Shown one piece after another: positions 14,145 to 21,038 of a stretch of 36,402 bases of DNA; positions within the stretch are counted from its first letter, which is position 1, and every line of letters starts with the position of its first letter. Below the pieces are notes generated by a model. The model saw only the letters and a program-made list of their open reading frames with translations, had not been told where the DNA came from and did no database searches. The DNA comes from a virus: positions 1-36,402 of IMG/VR virus record IMGVR_UViG_3300030388_000999; one strand, given 5' to 3'. Both the position numbers and the translations under genes were made by a program.

Positions 14145-16732
14145 TATTCTGCTGTTGATGTGTTTCTAAATGTTTGAGCACCTGCCACTTTTAGTGATCT
14201 AAACTTTGGTCTTCCGAAAGTAGTATCTAGTGTAAATTGCAATCCGTACGCTCTTCTGTTTCCAATTCTTCCTCTGATTGAGTAGTCTTCTCCTGCTGTT
14301 AATTGAGTTCCGTTATTAAAACTTGCTAGTGTTCCTAAATTAATTCTGCTATCTTCGCCTTCTACCTTACTGTCTAGATTTTCTGTTTCTATAAATAGGT
14401 TTCCATTGCTCTCTAGTCCTACTTCAGATTCAATATGCAAATCAAAATTGTTCCACTTTTTTCTATCTATAGATTTAAGCGTGTACATCCTAGTTGTCGC
14501 TGAAGAAACGACTGCATTTGACTGAGAAGCAGATCCTACCTGAATAGTATATACGTCATTGCCTCCAGTTCCTCCTTCAATCTTGTGTACGCCTCCAGTT
14601 CTGTTTGTTGCGTACACTCCTCGGTCTTGGCCCTTTCCAGCTATCGTTAAGTGAGTAAATTCCCAAGCGGGATTGTTTATAGAATCTATGGATTCCCAGC
14701 CTTTGTTTATAAAATTGTAAATTAGAAGTGTATTGTTTGTTTTCGCATTAGGCCCAATTGGAAGAGCTATGAAATATCTGTTATCAAAATATACAGCTAC
14801 AGCGTTTTCTGCATAATCTTTATTTATGTTTTGAATGGTAGCTTCGATGGTTGCTGATAATGGAAGATCCCTGCCACGTAAGTTATACAAGTCTTGGAAG
14901 TCTACACCGTAAATACCATTGTCGGACAAGAATATAAGATTGTTAGATACTTGAACTATACTTTTCCTGGCCAAGCATCCTACTTCATTCGTTACTAGCG
15001 TACTTCTAGCATCTTCTACAATAAAACTATTGCTAATTAAATGTATGCTGCCTCTGTTGAAAACAACTAGTTTGTCCTCTGAAAAAGAATGAATTCCAAC
15101 TATGAAGTCTGAAGTTCCTGCATTTAGCCTAAATTGACCAAATATAATATCGTACTCATCGCTAAGTAGAAACTGGGAAAATAGAAGCTCATCATGTATG
15201 TTCCTATCGGTGATTGTTGTCCCGCTTGCATTTTCGTCCATTGAGTACCTAAAAGGAACTACTATTCTTCTTTGGTGATATTCTCCAAAAGGAGGAGCTG
15301 GCATATGGGTAAATCCAGAACCTTCGGAGGCTTTTTCTAAAAATGTTGGAGTAGCTATCAGTGTATCTTTTGACGTTTTGATTCCATCAGTACATTCAGC
15401 AGGTACTGAGAACGTAAAACCTTTTTTAAGTCCTACGGTGGGAGATCCACTTGCACTTTGGCTACTCAATGTTCCAGATATATAAATTGAAAATGTTGTT
15501 GTGCTTCCTACTTCAGCGACAACCCTATTTCCATTAACGGATGAATGGTAGTTCGCTATACTAATAGGATCACCCACTTTTAGCTCATGTCCTGCTGATG
15601 TAGTAAAAGTTGCTTTATTGTACCCAGTAAACGATCCAGTTCCAGATGTCGTGCTAAGACTGGTTGTAGAAATAGCTGTAGGACTACTATCTGTAACAAA
15701 AACTTCTTTTACAAAGAACTCAAAGTGAAAACCGCCGCCGTCCTTAGGAACAACTTGTCTTAGTCCAGACCCACTAATGTCGTATTCCGCGTCATCTGGG
15801 TCTGTAATATTTGAATTTACACCATTTTTTATAAATATAGATGTTCCTTGGCTCAGTGATCCAGTCTCTGAAACCACTGTTCCTATTTGATTAACAACTT
15901 GGAAGCTTCCAGCAGGAACTATAATGTCTGAGGGTTCTGTAAAAGATCCGTTTGCTACCCTAGTAAAATCAGGAGTTCCAGTTAGTACACCATCCCATTC
16001 TAAGGCAATCTTACCGTCCCTGAAAATAAATACCTTGTTAAATGCTTGTAGTGCCTGCCCTCCAACTGCATTCAACCCGCTTGGGTAAATTATGTCTACG
16101 GTTGAACTATCTGATGTTTTTACAACAGATGCTTTATTGGTTCCGACGCACAATACATAGCTTTCTGAATTGTTATTTGGATCGCTGTATTCTATTGCGT
16201 CTTCAATTTCATTAATAGCGGTGTCATCTAAATGTGGACCCCTAGCCGTACCCACTGTGGATATGCTGGTAAGGCCAGTTATGACCACTGTTATTCTGTT
16301 ATTGGCTGGGGCAGATGCTATAAGATAGTTCCCGTCTATTGGAACATTTCCAGCAAATCCAGTAAGGTTGACTACTTTGCCAACCCAACTTGCAGCCGCT
16401 TGTCCTGCGTAAGGAAATGCGTCCGAACCAAAAGATATTGTCACCGTTCCACTGCTAATGGAAGGCGTTCCAGAAATAGATGGCCAAGCGTTGTTATGCA
16501 ACCTAACAGAACCTACTTTGAGTGGAGCGGGTTGAAATGGTGATGCCAAGAAATCAATAGTCTTTCGCGTTTGCCACTCTCCGTTTAGTCCTAATCGACC
16601 ATTGTTTGATTCTGTTAATACGCCCGTTGGTAGCTGATCTGGACGCAAGCGGTTGTTGAACCCGATAAATCCAGTATCAAATTCTTCAGCTATTCGGTCA
16701 TCTTGTTTACCGTATCTATCGTACCTAGCCAT
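14144..16732 (-). CDS. Tail nozzle / tail tubular protein B-like
   Basis: 862 residues, large and beta-rich. The N-terminus reads FIGFNNRLRPDQLPTGVLTESNNGRL and continues to GEWQTRKTIDFL, the kind of opening seen in T7 gp12-like nozzle proteins. These form the hexameric distal tail tube and carry a beta-propeller. Internally there are strand repeats and a stretch DKLVVFNRGSIHLISN then NNLIFLSDNGIYGVDF that fits propeller blades. Length compares with about 800 for T7 gp12. It lies between the small basic protein gene and the long fiber gene, as expected for the distal tail. Alternative: another large tail-needle or hub protein. Confidence 0.7.
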   Translation of the reverse strand: MARYDRYGKQDDRIAEEFDTGFIGFNNRLRPDQLPTGVLTESNNGRLGLNGEWQTRKTIDFLASPFQPAPLKVGSVRLHNNAWPSISGTPSISSGTVTISFGSDAFPYAGQAAASWVGKVVNLTGFAGNVPIDGNYLIASAPANNRITVVITGLTSISTVGTARGPHLDDTAINEIEDAIEYSDPNNNSESYVLCVGTNKASVVKTSDSSTVDIIYPSGLNAVGGQALQAFNKVFIFRDGKIALEWDGVLTGTPDFTRVANGSFTEPSDIIVPAGSFQVVNQIGTVVSETGSLSQGTSIFIKNGVNSNITDPDDAEYDISGSGLRQVVPKDGGGFHFEFFVKEVFVTDSSPTAISTTSLSTTSGTGSFTGYNKATFTTSAGHELKVGDPISIANYHSSVNGNRVVAEVGSTTTFSIYISGTLSSQSASGSPTVGLKKGFTFSVPAECTDGIKTSKDTLIATPTFLEKASEGSGFTHMPAPPFGEYHQRRIVVPFRYSMDENASGTTITDRNIHDELLFSQFLLSDEYDIIFGQFRLNAGTSDFIVGIHSFSEDKLVVFNRGSIHLISNSFIVEDARSTLVTNEVGCLARKSIVQVSNNLIFLSDNGIYGVDFQDLYNLRGRDLPLSATIEATIQNINKDYAENAVAVYFDNRYFIALPIGPNAKTNNTLLIYNFINKGWESIDSINNPAWEFTHLTIAGKGQDRGVYATNRTGGVHKIEGGTGGNDVYTIQVGSASQSNAVVSSATTRMYTLKSIDRKKWNNFDLHIESEVGLESNGNLFIETENLDSKVEGEDSRINLGTLASFNNGTQLTAGEDYSIRGRIGNRRAYGLQFTLDTTFGRPKFRSLKVAGAQTFRNTSTAE

Positions 16733-16981
16733 TTAACAACTCCAAGCTTTCCTGCTCCAGTAATTAGCAGACAGTTTATTGCTTTTACCCTTAATGCCAC
16801 CCGACCTAGCACAGTAACTTTTCTTACGTGCTGGGTTACTTTTTTTGATGCTCATGTTAGAATCCCCGAAGCGTACTATCTTTTCTTTTCCACCCTGACA
16901 GGCTTTCACAACAGATTTCTTCCCGCCAGACACTTGCCTTTTCGGAACGTTACACTTCATGGTTTTCTTATTTATAGCCAC
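16733..16981 (-). CDS. Small basic cysteine-containing phage protein
   Basis: 82 residues, very basic, with four Cys at regular distances (MKCNVPKRQ, VKACQGG, SYCARSGG, and the terminal RKAWSC). The core SVVKACQGGKEKIVRFGDSN and the ending GKSNKLSANYWSRKAWSC match a family I have seen in many marine phages, always near tail genes, without known function. The net charge suggests nucleic-acid or membrane binding, and the cysteines could bind zinc. It starts at the stop of the membrane protein (overlap at 16981) and ends one base before the nozzle start. A virion or assembly role is inferred from position only. Confidence 0.75.
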   Translation of the reverse strand: MAINKKTMKCNVPKRQVSGGKKSVVKACQGGKEKIVRFGDSNMSIKKSNPARKKSYCARSGGIKGKSNKLSANYWSRKAWSC

Positions 16982-17184
16982 TATTTCTTTTTACGAAGAG
17001 TTATGTAAACATGAAATGCTAATGCGGTAAGGGGGATTAATATACCCCCAACCAACGCAGCCCAAGCCCTGATCTCTCCTTCGAACTGACCGAGGCTAAT
17101 GCTAAATCCCGTAGCCGTTCCAAGCCATGAGGTAAGTGTAGTTTTAATCCACATTGGTGATTCTTTTACTGCTGCTAGTATCAT
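16981..17184 (-). CDS. Small membrane protein next to the holin (second lysis protein?)
   Basis: 67 residues. One clear transmembrane segment (AALVGGILIPLTALAFHVYI) is followed by a basic end (TLRKKK), and a weaker hydrophobic stretch (TTLTSWLGTATGFSISLG) precedes it. The start overlaps the holin stop as ATGA, so it is translationally coupled to it. This coupling and topology are what one expects of an antiholin, a second holin or an inner-membrane spanin partner, but no spanin lipobox partner is seen. An internal Met 11 codons in (17154) is an alternative start. Confidence 0.7.
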   Translation of the reverse strand: MILAAVKESPMWIKTTLTSWLGTATGFSISLGQFEGEIRAWAALVGGILIPLTALAFHVYITLRKKK

Positions 17185-17594
17185 GAGCTTCGGGAAACCC
17201 CTTTTAGCTTTTCGTAAGACCTAGCTCCTACCAAACCGAGCATCCCCATCAGTATTGTCGTTAGTTCGCTGGTGTCCAATCGTGGAGCGCCTGAGAGGTC
17301 GTAACCAGCAAGGAAACCAACCCAAGCTGCGATGGGCTGAATGATGTAGTTCCACGCAAGAGCAAACCCACAAACCCAACCGCACCACGGACGCCAACCA
17401 GAAACAAAAACACTCTTATGCTGTGCCTCTACTTCGTTTATGCTGGTCTGAGCCGCTGCCGCTGCGAGTATTCCTTCAGCAAAGGATGCCTCGACTGATT
17501 CACGCGCGCGTTCCCGCTCATTCTTGTTCGGGATGAGATCAAGAACCTTGTTTACTGCTGGGCCAACGAGCGGAGCTAAGAATGCTGGGATCAT
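17181..17594 (-). CDS. Holin of the three-transmembrane GTA type
   Basis: 137 residues. An N-terminal helix MIPAFLAPLVGPAVNKVLDLI is followed by an acidic/basic helical linker and the hallmark VFVSGWRPWCGWVCGFALAWNY, then more hydrophobic segments (PIAAWVGFLAGY and LTTILMGMLGLVGARSYEK). The WRP-W-GWVCG pattern is that of the GTA_holin_3TM family, first described from gene transfer agents and widespread in phages. It would permeabilise the inner membrane to release the lysozyme. It is tightly packed: 3 bp after the 33-residue Lys-rich protein and overlapping the next membrane protein by ATGA. Confidence 0.88.
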   Translation of the reverse strand: MIPAFLAPLVGPAVNKVLDLIPNKNERERARESVEASFAEGILAAAAAQTSINEVEAQHKSVFVSGWRPWCGWVCGFALAWNYIIQPIAAWVGFLAGYDLSGAPRLDTSELTTILMGMLGLVGARSYEKLKGVSRSS

Positions 17595-17597
17595 GGA

Positions 17598-17699
17598 TTA
17601 CTTCTTTTTTTTCTTAGCCAGTTTTTTCTTCCCCTTAGCTTTTACAGCCGTAGATGGGCGTCCGACTTTGCTTCCGTATGTTCCTGGTCCGTGTGGCAT
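17598..17699 (-). CDS. 33-residue Lys-rich miniprotein
   Basis: The sequence starts MPHGPGTYGSKVGRPSTAVK and ends in eleven positions with nine lysines. An MPxGxGTYGSKxGRP opening followed by a poly-Lys tail is one I recall from tiny proteins in marine phage tail regions, which argues for a real gene despite its size. It fits exactly between two genes (45 bp after one, 3 bp before the holin) in the same direction, starting from AATATG. The tail suggests electrostatic binding to DNA or membrane; there is no other basis for a function. Confidence 0.65.
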   Translation of the reverse strand: MPHGPGTYGSKVGRPSTAVKAKGKKKLAKKKKK

Positions 17700-17743
17700 A
17701 TTATTTTTTAGTTGGTATAACTTTGTGGGATTAGCCAGTATTA

Positions 17744-18001
17744 TTATACTCGCGCGTTATCCTCTGCTTGTGACGCAATGTAATCCTTTTTAATTGCTTT
17801 AGTCCACGCCGATTTCGTAATGCCTTTTATCTCTGTGTTTTCCTCCGAAACATCAGCATCTGGAGCCAGTACCCTGCGGTGGAAAGAGCGACTGATTTCC
17901 TCGCCGTCGCGCTTGATTATGGTTGCTGTGCGGATCTGGACGTGGCGGAACTCGCCTACCAGCTCAATCTTATCGTCGAATGTTTCTTCTGTTAGTGCCA
18001 T
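17744..18001 (-). CDS. Small fiber-associated protein, copy 2 of the paralogous pair
   Basis: 85 residues, paralogous to the product at 12120-12389: shared DKIE-VG-FR--Q-RTA-II-RDG-EISRSF-R. The C-terminal thirds differ (SAWTKAIKKDYIASQAE here). It lies directly downstream of the short fiber gene, exactly as its paralogue lies downstream of the long fiber, so fiber and small protein appear to have been duplicated together. The leader ACAACAAAATACATCATC has no Shine-Dalgarno. A 53-bp gap with an 18-bp stem-loop separates it from the fiber. Function unknown; a partner of the adjacent fiber is inferred from the repeated linkage. Confidence 0.8.
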   Translation of the reverse strand: MALTEETFDDKIELVGEFRHVQIRTATIIKRDGEEISRSFHRRVLAPDADVSEENTEIKGITKSAWTKAIKKDYIASQAEDNARV

Positions 18002-18023
18002 GATGATGTATTTTGTTGTCAGT

Positions 18024-18041
18024 GCCTAGAATCCACTAGGC
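18024..18041 (-). promoter_or_regulatory. Short stem-loop between fiber and partner gene
   Basis: GCCTAG (18024-18029), a 6-nt loop AATCCA and CTAGGC (18036-18041) form a perfect 6-bp stem in the 53-bp gap of the fiber cassette. There is no long T-run, so it is more likely an mRNA stabiliser or attenuator than a terminator. Confidence 0.45.
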
Positions 18042-18053
18042 GTATTGTTAAAA

Positions 18054-18668
18054 TTAAACCTCGTATGATATTGTGAACACGAAAATGTCATAAGCAGCGA
18101 GGTTAGCAATAGGGAGGTCAACTCCACCCCCATTATCAAGAGTCTCGGTCAGATAGAGGTTTGAACTTGCATTGTGAGTATCAAATTCCACCGTTATAAA
18201 TGACCCTGCATAATCAACGCCCTTTGTTGCACAAATAGCATTTGGAGCAGTGTTAGCAACTTTTGCAAAAGGCGCGCCAGTAATTTTTGTGTAACCCGAA
18301 CCTCCTGCCGTTATCGAACTAGCGAGGGTAATTTTACAGCTTAAAGTAACCAGTCTGCCCACTTTAGTGTACGAGCTGTACTGTTGTCCTATTTCGTAGG
18401 TTCCTGCCGTACTGGAGCCTCTGACAACAGCCGTCCAGGTTCCCTCCTCGTAGTCATCCAACGTGTTAGCCGCCGCCGTGTCGGAGCCGAAGAGGACGCC
18501 CGTGGAGGCTGTTAGGGTTGTGACTTTCGCGGTTGTAGTGGATGAAGCCCCTAGCGTACCGTTATACGGACCAGCAGTTGACGCTGCTCCTATTGCTGAT
18601 CGAATTGCCGCATTGTTCGCGGCTTGTAGCATTGTGTCTACGTTTGCTGATACTGTTAAGTCTGCCAT
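18054..18668 (-). CDS. Short tail fiber protein sharing the C-terminal module of the long fiber
   Basis: 204 residues. The N-terminal 70 are Ala/Thr/Ser-rich (VSANVDTMLQAANNAAIRSA then GPYNGTLGASSTTTAKVTTL), a fiber-like connector. From NTLDDYEEGTWTAVV to the end (TISYEV) it parallels the last 130 residues of the long fiber (LDDYEEGTWTPTI ... SVAYRV), with a matching YTKVGRLVTLSC against YTKIGDLVTAAC. This module probably forms a beta-sandwich tip or trimerisation domain. The short form lacks the long shaft, so the phage may carry two receptor-binding tips of different reach. The leader is TTAATAGATT without Shine-Dalgarno. Confidence 0.82.
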   Translation of the reverse strand: MADLTVSANVDTMLQAANNAAIRSAIGAASTAGPYNGTLGASSTTTAKVTTLTASTGVLFGSDTAAANTLDDYEEGTWTAVVRGSSTAGTYEIGQQYSSYTKVGRLVTLSCKITLASSITAGGSGYTKITGAPFAKVANTAPNAICATKGVDYAGSFITVEFDTHNASSNLYLTETLDNGGGVDLPIANLAAYDIFVFTISYEV

Positions 18669-18674
18669 AATCTA

Positions 18675-18839
18675 TTAAGGTCTAAGGTAATAGTCTGTTC
18701 CGCCTGGTTTCTTGTAATAGCTAGTTCCACCAGGACGCAGGTACGAACTTCCATATGCTGGTCCAACAGAAATAAATTTAAACCCAGCCTGAGCAAGTCT
18801 CAGACCTTCGTTTATAATATTGAAAGCAATGTTTCTCAT
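18675..18839 (-). CDS. 54-residue protein with a C-terminal PGGT-x-YY repeat
   Basis: The start overlaps the upstream stop as TAATG and the stop lies 6 bp before the short fiber's ATG. The first 30 residues are helical/hydrophobic (MRNIAFNIINEGLRLAQAG). The last 22 are an internal repeat: YLRPGGTSYY then KKPGGTDYY then LRP. Such tyrosine/PGG repeats suggest a beta-turn-rich linker or adhesive tip. The exact fit between two tail genes, coupled start and repeat periodicity support coding. I do not know a named family. Confidence 0.65.
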   Translation of the reverse strand: MRNIAFNIINEGLRLAQAGFKFISVGPAYGSSYLRPGGTSYYKKPGGTDYYLRP

Positions 18840-19147
18840 TAATCAACAAACTGAGTTGCGTGAACAACTGATCCTCCGCTAACTTGAATAAACTTAGCAG
18901 CCTTAGCTGCATTAGCACTAACGACAAGTAGCCCTTGTGCTCTAGGCAAAATATGCCCATTAGTTGCGCTTGGAGTTGTACCGTCAAAGGTAACATAAAC
19001 ATCGTTATCCTGTACATCTATAATAACGTAATCAGTATCTATGTTAAGTGCAGCAAAACTAACAGCAGAACCAGCAACAACAAGGTTCTGGTTAGTTGCG
19101 TTTGGATTTGGATTGCCTAAGTATAAGTTGGATGTTCTTGAGTTCAT
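18839..19147 (-). CDS. Small beta-rich virion protein
   Basis: 102 residues, with no Cys and no membrane segment. The first part is Asn/Thr/Ala-rich (LYLGNPNPNATNQNLVVAGSA). Alternating beta strands follow (DYVIIDVQDNDVYVTFDGTTP and AKAAKFIQVSGGSVVHA). The VYVTFDG motif and the overall pattern resemble small phage proteins that sit between the tail adaptor and fibers. The start abuts the stop of the adaptor gene, and its stop overlaps the next start. A minor tail or head-tail completion role is inferred from location only. Confidence 0.65.
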   Translation of the reverse strand: MNSRTSNLYLGNPNPNATNQNLVVAGSAVSFAALNIDTDYVIIDVQDNDVYVTFDGTTPSATNGHILPRAQGLLVVSANAAKAAKFIQVSGGSVVHATQFVD

Positions 19148-20200
19148 TTATCTTGATTGTTGGGATACGTGCGTTCTAAAACGCTTTCCTATAGTATTGT
19201 TGTTTGCTACTTGCTGTGGATTGTCCATTTCTTCGCCTAAATAGTTCTCAGCAATCTGTTCCTCAAAGGAAGCTTTATTGTGTTGCCCATCCATTCGAAG
19301 GAAGTCAGCGTATGTAGCGTGTGCCATGTAGTAAAAAAATTCTTGTGGTACTTGCGTCAAAGATGCAGCCCCATCAATGTCTAGGCTTGTCAACAAGGTA
19401 ATTGGTTTTTTGTAAGTGACCCAAACTTGGCTTTCCTTTGCATTTACAGCATTCAGAATATGAGCGCCGTCGGACTGAACGCCGAACTCGTATTCGACAG
19501 AAGACATATTAAGGAACGCTTGGTTCCGATGAATTCTAACGAACTCCCCAATTTCGCTTAGATCCCTAACCCGTGGGGCGTTTGCCTTAGCTGACGGAGA
19601 GGTTCCAATGCTCCAGCCTGTTTCCGTTATGCTAGTTGAGCTTAAAGAGTAGTACGCAGTTTCGGTAGCGTTAGGAAATCCTTCTATAATTATCCAGGCG
19701 TTGTTTCCGCTATTCCTAATTAGGCTGAATGCGGCAGTTTTGACCTTACCTGTTCCTGTAGTGGATGCTGATGCCGTAAAAATGGTTCCAGCGTTATTGT
19801 TTGCCGCACCAACCGAAGTAAAGTTGGAGGAGCCAGCGTACTCGATTTGGTACACTGTCCCGTTCTCTATAGCCGTGGCAGATATATCGGTAGTCTCGTA
19901 GTGCGTGTACGCCGATTGACCGTTCTCTGCTCCGTTGAGTTTGTACAGCCCATTAACTCCATCAGTTCCTGCACCAAACAGGTAGTACCCGTCTTGAGTG
20001 AATGGACATATTTGGTTCTGTATAGTACGTGGTTCAGCGGATATTAAGTACCTAGCCCAGTACGGAGTGCGGTTGTACGCTTCGTACATCCGCCTGTTCG
20101 CTAAAGCTAATAGATGAGCATTTTCAGCAGTGGTAAAATCAGATGTACCCGCCAGGGCGGATATCAGATCATACAAATCTTTATTAGCTTTATCCTGCAT
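19148..20200 (-). CDS. Tail adaptor / tail tubular protein A-like, with an inserted beta domain
   Basis: 350 residues. The N-terminal helical part (KDLYDLISALAGTSDFTTAENAHLLALANRRMYEAY then TPYWARYLIS) and C-terminal helices (QEFFYYMAHATYADFLRM then EEQIAENYL) fit the gp11-like adaptor that joins portal and nozzle. Between them lies about 45 residues starting GTVYQIEYAGSSNFTSVGAA and passing through AGTIFTASAS to TGTGKVK. I recognise this as a small GT-x-Y-x-I/DFT-x-x-GA beta module that is inserted in many unrelated phage tail proteins. Its start overlaps the stop of the preceding gene. Function as adaptor is inferred from order (after capsid genes, before the tail tube) and helical pattern. 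Confidence 0.68.
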   Translation of the reverse strand: MQDKANKDLYDLISALAGTSDFTTAENAHLLALANRRMYEAYNRTPYWARYLISAEPRTIQNQICPFTQDGYYLFGAGTDGVNGLYKLNGAENGQSAYTHYETTDISATAIENGTVYQIEYAGSSNFTSVGAANNNAGTIFTASASTTGTGKVKTAAFSLIRNSGNNAWIIIEGFPNATETAYYSLSSTSITETGWSIGTSPSAKANAPRVRDLSEIGEFVRIHRNQAFLNMSSVEYEFGVQSDGAHILNAVNAKESQVWVTYKKPITLLTSLDIDGAASLTQVPQEFFYYMAHATYADFLRMDGQHNKASFEEQIAENYLGEEMDNPQQVANNNTIGKRFRTHVSQQSR

Positions 20201-20505
20201 TACGCGTTATTGGGTGAGAGATCCTTGAACCTCTTGTTATAATCTTGTATAAATTCTTTAGAATGCACGGTGTCGTTCCCGTACTTCTTTGTTAGCCTAA
20301 AAAACTCTCTTGGTGGCATTACTGCCACTGGCCTTCCCAGAACAGGATGCTCCTTGCCCTTAAGTTCTGCGGACTCTTTTCTAGCAATGTCTGTTCGAGC
20401 TTTTTCGGTTTCTTTTTCGAGCTTCAGTCCAGTCCTAATCTCACGCATGAACGCTCGATTTATTTCTCCGTCGCTGTATCGTGGAAAAGATGTAATGATA
20501 TTCAT
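20200..20505 (-). CDS. Hypothetical head-tail region protein
   Basis: 101 residues from the ATG at 20505. A TTG at 20511 lies within the terminator's U-tract and is rejected. Highly charged and helical (INRAFMREIRTGLKLEKETEKARTDIARK) with a basic C-terminal half (FFRLTKKYGND). Its position between the decoration protein and the adaptor is where head-completion or scaffold-like proteins occur. Notable: the ATG is only a few bases beyond a strong terminator, as for the gene at 2700, so expression depends on readthrough or processing. Confidence 0.65.
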   Translation of the reverse strand: MNIITSFPRYSDGEINRAFMREIRTGLKLEKETEKARTDIARKESAELKGKEHPVLGRPVAVMPPREFFRLTKKYGNDTVHSKEFIQDYNKRFKDLSPNNA

Positions 20506-20509
20506 AAAC

Positions 20510-20546
20510 AAAAAGGGGGAGGCCAGTTAAAGCCGACCTCCCCCTT
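20510..20546 (-). terminator. Strong terminator after the capsid genes (minus strand)
   Basis: Read on the minus strand, AAGGGGGAGG (20546-20537) pairs over 10 bp with CCTCCCCCTT (20522-20513), loop 14 nt, followed by a T-run (20514-20510). It separates the head genes, needed in hundreds of copies, from the tail genes. It probably acts as a partial terminator that lowers downstream expression. Confidence 0.88.
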
Positions 20547-20565
20547 CAAATAATTAATTAATTAA

Positions 20566-21027
20566 TTATGATGCGTAAGCCAAACCAGCGGTTGGGAAGT
20601 ATGAAACCAACAAGCGAATCTTACCAGAAGTAGCTACATTTGGAGCCGCTCCCGTGAAGTTGTAGGTAAGATCAACAGCGCTAACGAGGTGATTTCCAAC
20701 TTGGGAAACCGCTCCATTGTTGCGGAAGATTTTGCCTAGATTATTGCTATCGCTGAAGACATCGGCTTCAACAACGAATCCGTTAGGGTCTCCATTATCA
20801 CCAAAGGCGATGGTTGCGTCGGATATGCTGGGACCAACAACCAATTCATCCACAATAATTGCAGAATCTGTGATTGTTCCAGCCATAGCAGCCGAGGCTA
20901 CTTCGACATCAACAGCCGTGGCAGAACCTGCGGTAGAGCCAAGATCTGCGAGATCGATTGATGCTTCGTAATTGAAACCCAAAGCAAGGGTTGCCAGATT
21001 ACGGACATTTTTTAATTGAATTGCCAT
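20566..21027 (-). CDS. Probable head decoration protein
   Basis: 153 residues, directly downstream (11 bp) of the major capsid gene and before the strong terminator, the usual place for a decoration or head-stabilising protein made in equal number. Composition is Ala/Gly/Val/Asp-rich and beta-prone (SATAVDVEVASAAMAG, DSAIIVDELVVGPSI, GKIRLLVSYFPTAG), with no Cys and no signal peptide. The leader CTAAATACT has no Shine-Dalgarno. An (AATT)n microsatellite-like run follows at the stop. No named family recognised; the role is inferred from location and composition. Confidence 0.65.
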   Translation of the reverse strand: MAIQLKNVRNLATLALGFNYEASIDLADLGSTAGSATAVDVEVASAAMAGTITDSAIIVDELVVGPSISDATIAFGDNGDPNGFVVEADVFSDSNNLGKIFRNNGAVSQVGNHLVSAVDLTYNFTGAAPNVATSGKIRLLVSYFPTAGLAYAS

Positions 21028-21038
21028 AGTATTTAGGT

